Source of the DNA: an uncultured Alphaproteobacteria bacterium
GTDB taxonomy: Bacteria > Pseudomonadota > Alphaproteobacteria > RF32 > CAG-239
NCBI GenBank assembly: GCA_944392285.1
Contig: CALXWF010000136.1
Span: 1-14,314 of the forward strand
Direction: 5' to 3'
DNA length: 14,314 nt
Part shown: piece by piece, positions 13,950 through 14,314 of the stretch
How positions within the stretch are numbered: position 1 is the stretch's first letter
Layout: each line of letters begins with the position of its first letter
The notes under the pieces: model-generated
The model's input: only the letters and a program-made list of their open reading frames with translations
Told to the model about the DNA's origin: nothing
The model's database searches: none
Program-made: the position numbers and the translations under genes

Positions 13950-13958
13950 TTTATAACA
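13950..13958 (-). promoter_or_regulatory. Putative extended -10 promoter of the rimP operon
   Basis: TGTTATAAA on the minus strand is an extended -10 element (TGn plus TATAAA, 5 of 6). No good -35 is found 17 bases upstream, as often happens with extended -10 promoters. The start would be near 13943, giving a leader of about 72 bases with the hairpin inside it. Confidence 0.4.
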
Positions 13959-14106
13959 TAAAAATTTTAAAAATCCAGCATTTTTTATATTAAAGAATAA
14001 TTTTCCCAAAAAAGTCAGATAGGAATTTCTGTATTAGACGCCCACAGAGCAGGATTTTTACCAAAAAGCTTGGAGAATGAGTCTAGTAGAGTGATTTCAG
14101 CGGCGA

Positions 14107-14145
14107 GAAAAATTTTAGCGTACATAAGTAGTACGTGAATTTTTC
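14107..14145. repeat. Palindrome of repeat unit 1
   Basis: GAAAAATT (14107-14114) is repeated inverted as AATTTTTC (14138-14145). The inner GCGTAC/GTACGT pair (14118-14123 and 14131-14136) forms the conserved apex. Confidence 0.65.
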
Positions 14146-14223
14146 GAGACGCGCAAAATTGCTCTAATAGACCATTATACGAACTTAAAAGTTTGGATAG
14201 CGTGTGTGAATAATAAGATTTAA

Positions 14224-14274
14224 GGAAGCCGGAGCGTGAGCGTACAAACTAGTACGTGACCGGTCCGGCTTTCC
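14224..14274. repeat. Palindrome of repeat unit 2
   Basis: GGAAGCCGGA (14224-14233) is inverted as TCCGGCTTTCC (14264-14274), with one unpaired T. Inside lies the same GCGTAC/GTACGT apex as in unit 1, although the outer arms are completely different in sequence. Confidence 0.7.
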
Positions 14275-14314
14275 GCAAAATCTGTATTAGTCACCAGCTA
14301 GACGAACTTTTTAC

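Larger units (their letters stand above)
14028..14314. repeat. Tandem repeat of 120-135 bp units with variable palindromes
   Basis: Three starts of the same unit are visible: TCTGTATTAG at 14028, TCTAATAG at 14163 and TCTGTATTAG at 14281. After the second and third starts the sequence soon reaches ACGAACTT. The first and second units carry the block AGCGTACA, a 3-4 base spacer and TAGTACGTGA at 14117-14138 and 14239-14259, then GCAAAAT. The third unit is cut by the window edge. I see no real gene here, only one open frame without a usable start. The region reads as a degenerate repeat or mobile palindromic element of unknown type. Confidence 0.7.

Noticed and set aside
13871..14027. tRNA gene upstream of rimP, as metY in E. 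coli
   Set aside because: No cloverleaf or TTCRA-type T-loop with a matching acceptor stem could be found on either strand. The hairpin at 13898-13922 is followed by T's and looks like a terminator instead.
14028..14314. Integron attC sites or a CRISPR array at the right edge
   Set aside because: No RYYYAAC/GTTRRRY core pair was found, repeat units are too long and too divergent for CRISPR, and there are no unique spacers of constant length. No integrase or cas gene is visible.

Overview
The window looks like chromosome from a moderately AT-rich alphaproteobacterium. The evidence is the gene order rimP, nusA, ylxR-L7Ae fusion, infB, rbfA, truB, rpsO, pnp; a YlxR/L7Ae fusion of the kind seen in that class; and an L25/Ctc-type ribosomal protein beginning beyond pnp. 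I cannot name the genus. An uncultured gut-type or Rickettsiales/Holosporales-like lineage is a guess based on base composition and on the RPE-like palindromic repeats at the right edge.

Almost everything is on the minus strand, so transcription runs from right to left. At 14028-14314 there is a noncoding tandem repeat of roughly 120-135 bp units, each with a palindrome whose arms differ but whose apex is conserved. Next comes a promoter, then an intrinsic-terminator-like hairpin only about 25 bp before rimP. The rimP, nusA, ylxR, infB and rbfA genes (13870-8218) follow as a compact operon with good Shine-Dalgarno sites. They encode the 30S maturation factor RimP, the elongation/termination factor NusA, an RNA-binding protein, initiation factor IF2 and the 30S maturation factor RbfA.

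The operon normally continues straight into truB, but here it is broken by about 4 kb (4226-8217). The rbfA mRNA ends in a terminator that overlaps its stop codon. After it come three small minus-strand genes of unknown function (about 200 codons each). Each has its own promoter, hairpins lie after each, and the genes lack a clear ribosome binding site. The first two are clearly paralogous and the third may be a distant relative. Their three promoters share a nearly identical, partly symmetric block at the -35 region. Facing them on the plus strand is a 534-residue protein with a HELWH zinc-metallopeptidase-type motif. This island is the most likely place for an undescribed system, although nothing in the sequence reveals its function.

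The core operon resumes at 4225 with a new promoter and truB (tRNA pseudouridine-55 synthase), rpsO (ribosomal protein S15), a terminator, a structured leader and pnp (polynucleotide phosphorylase). After the pnp terminator there is a 114-residue single-pass membrane protein of unknown function with its own promoter and terminator. The first 20 codons of a ribosomal protein L25 (rplY/ctc) gene then run off the left edge, preceded by a short leader with a terminator-like hairpin.

A recurring feature is that ribosome-biogenesis genes (rplY, rimP, pnp) are preceded by hairpins between a promoter or upstream gene and the start codon. This suggests attenuation or RNA-level control of these operons, but it is inferred from sequence alone.
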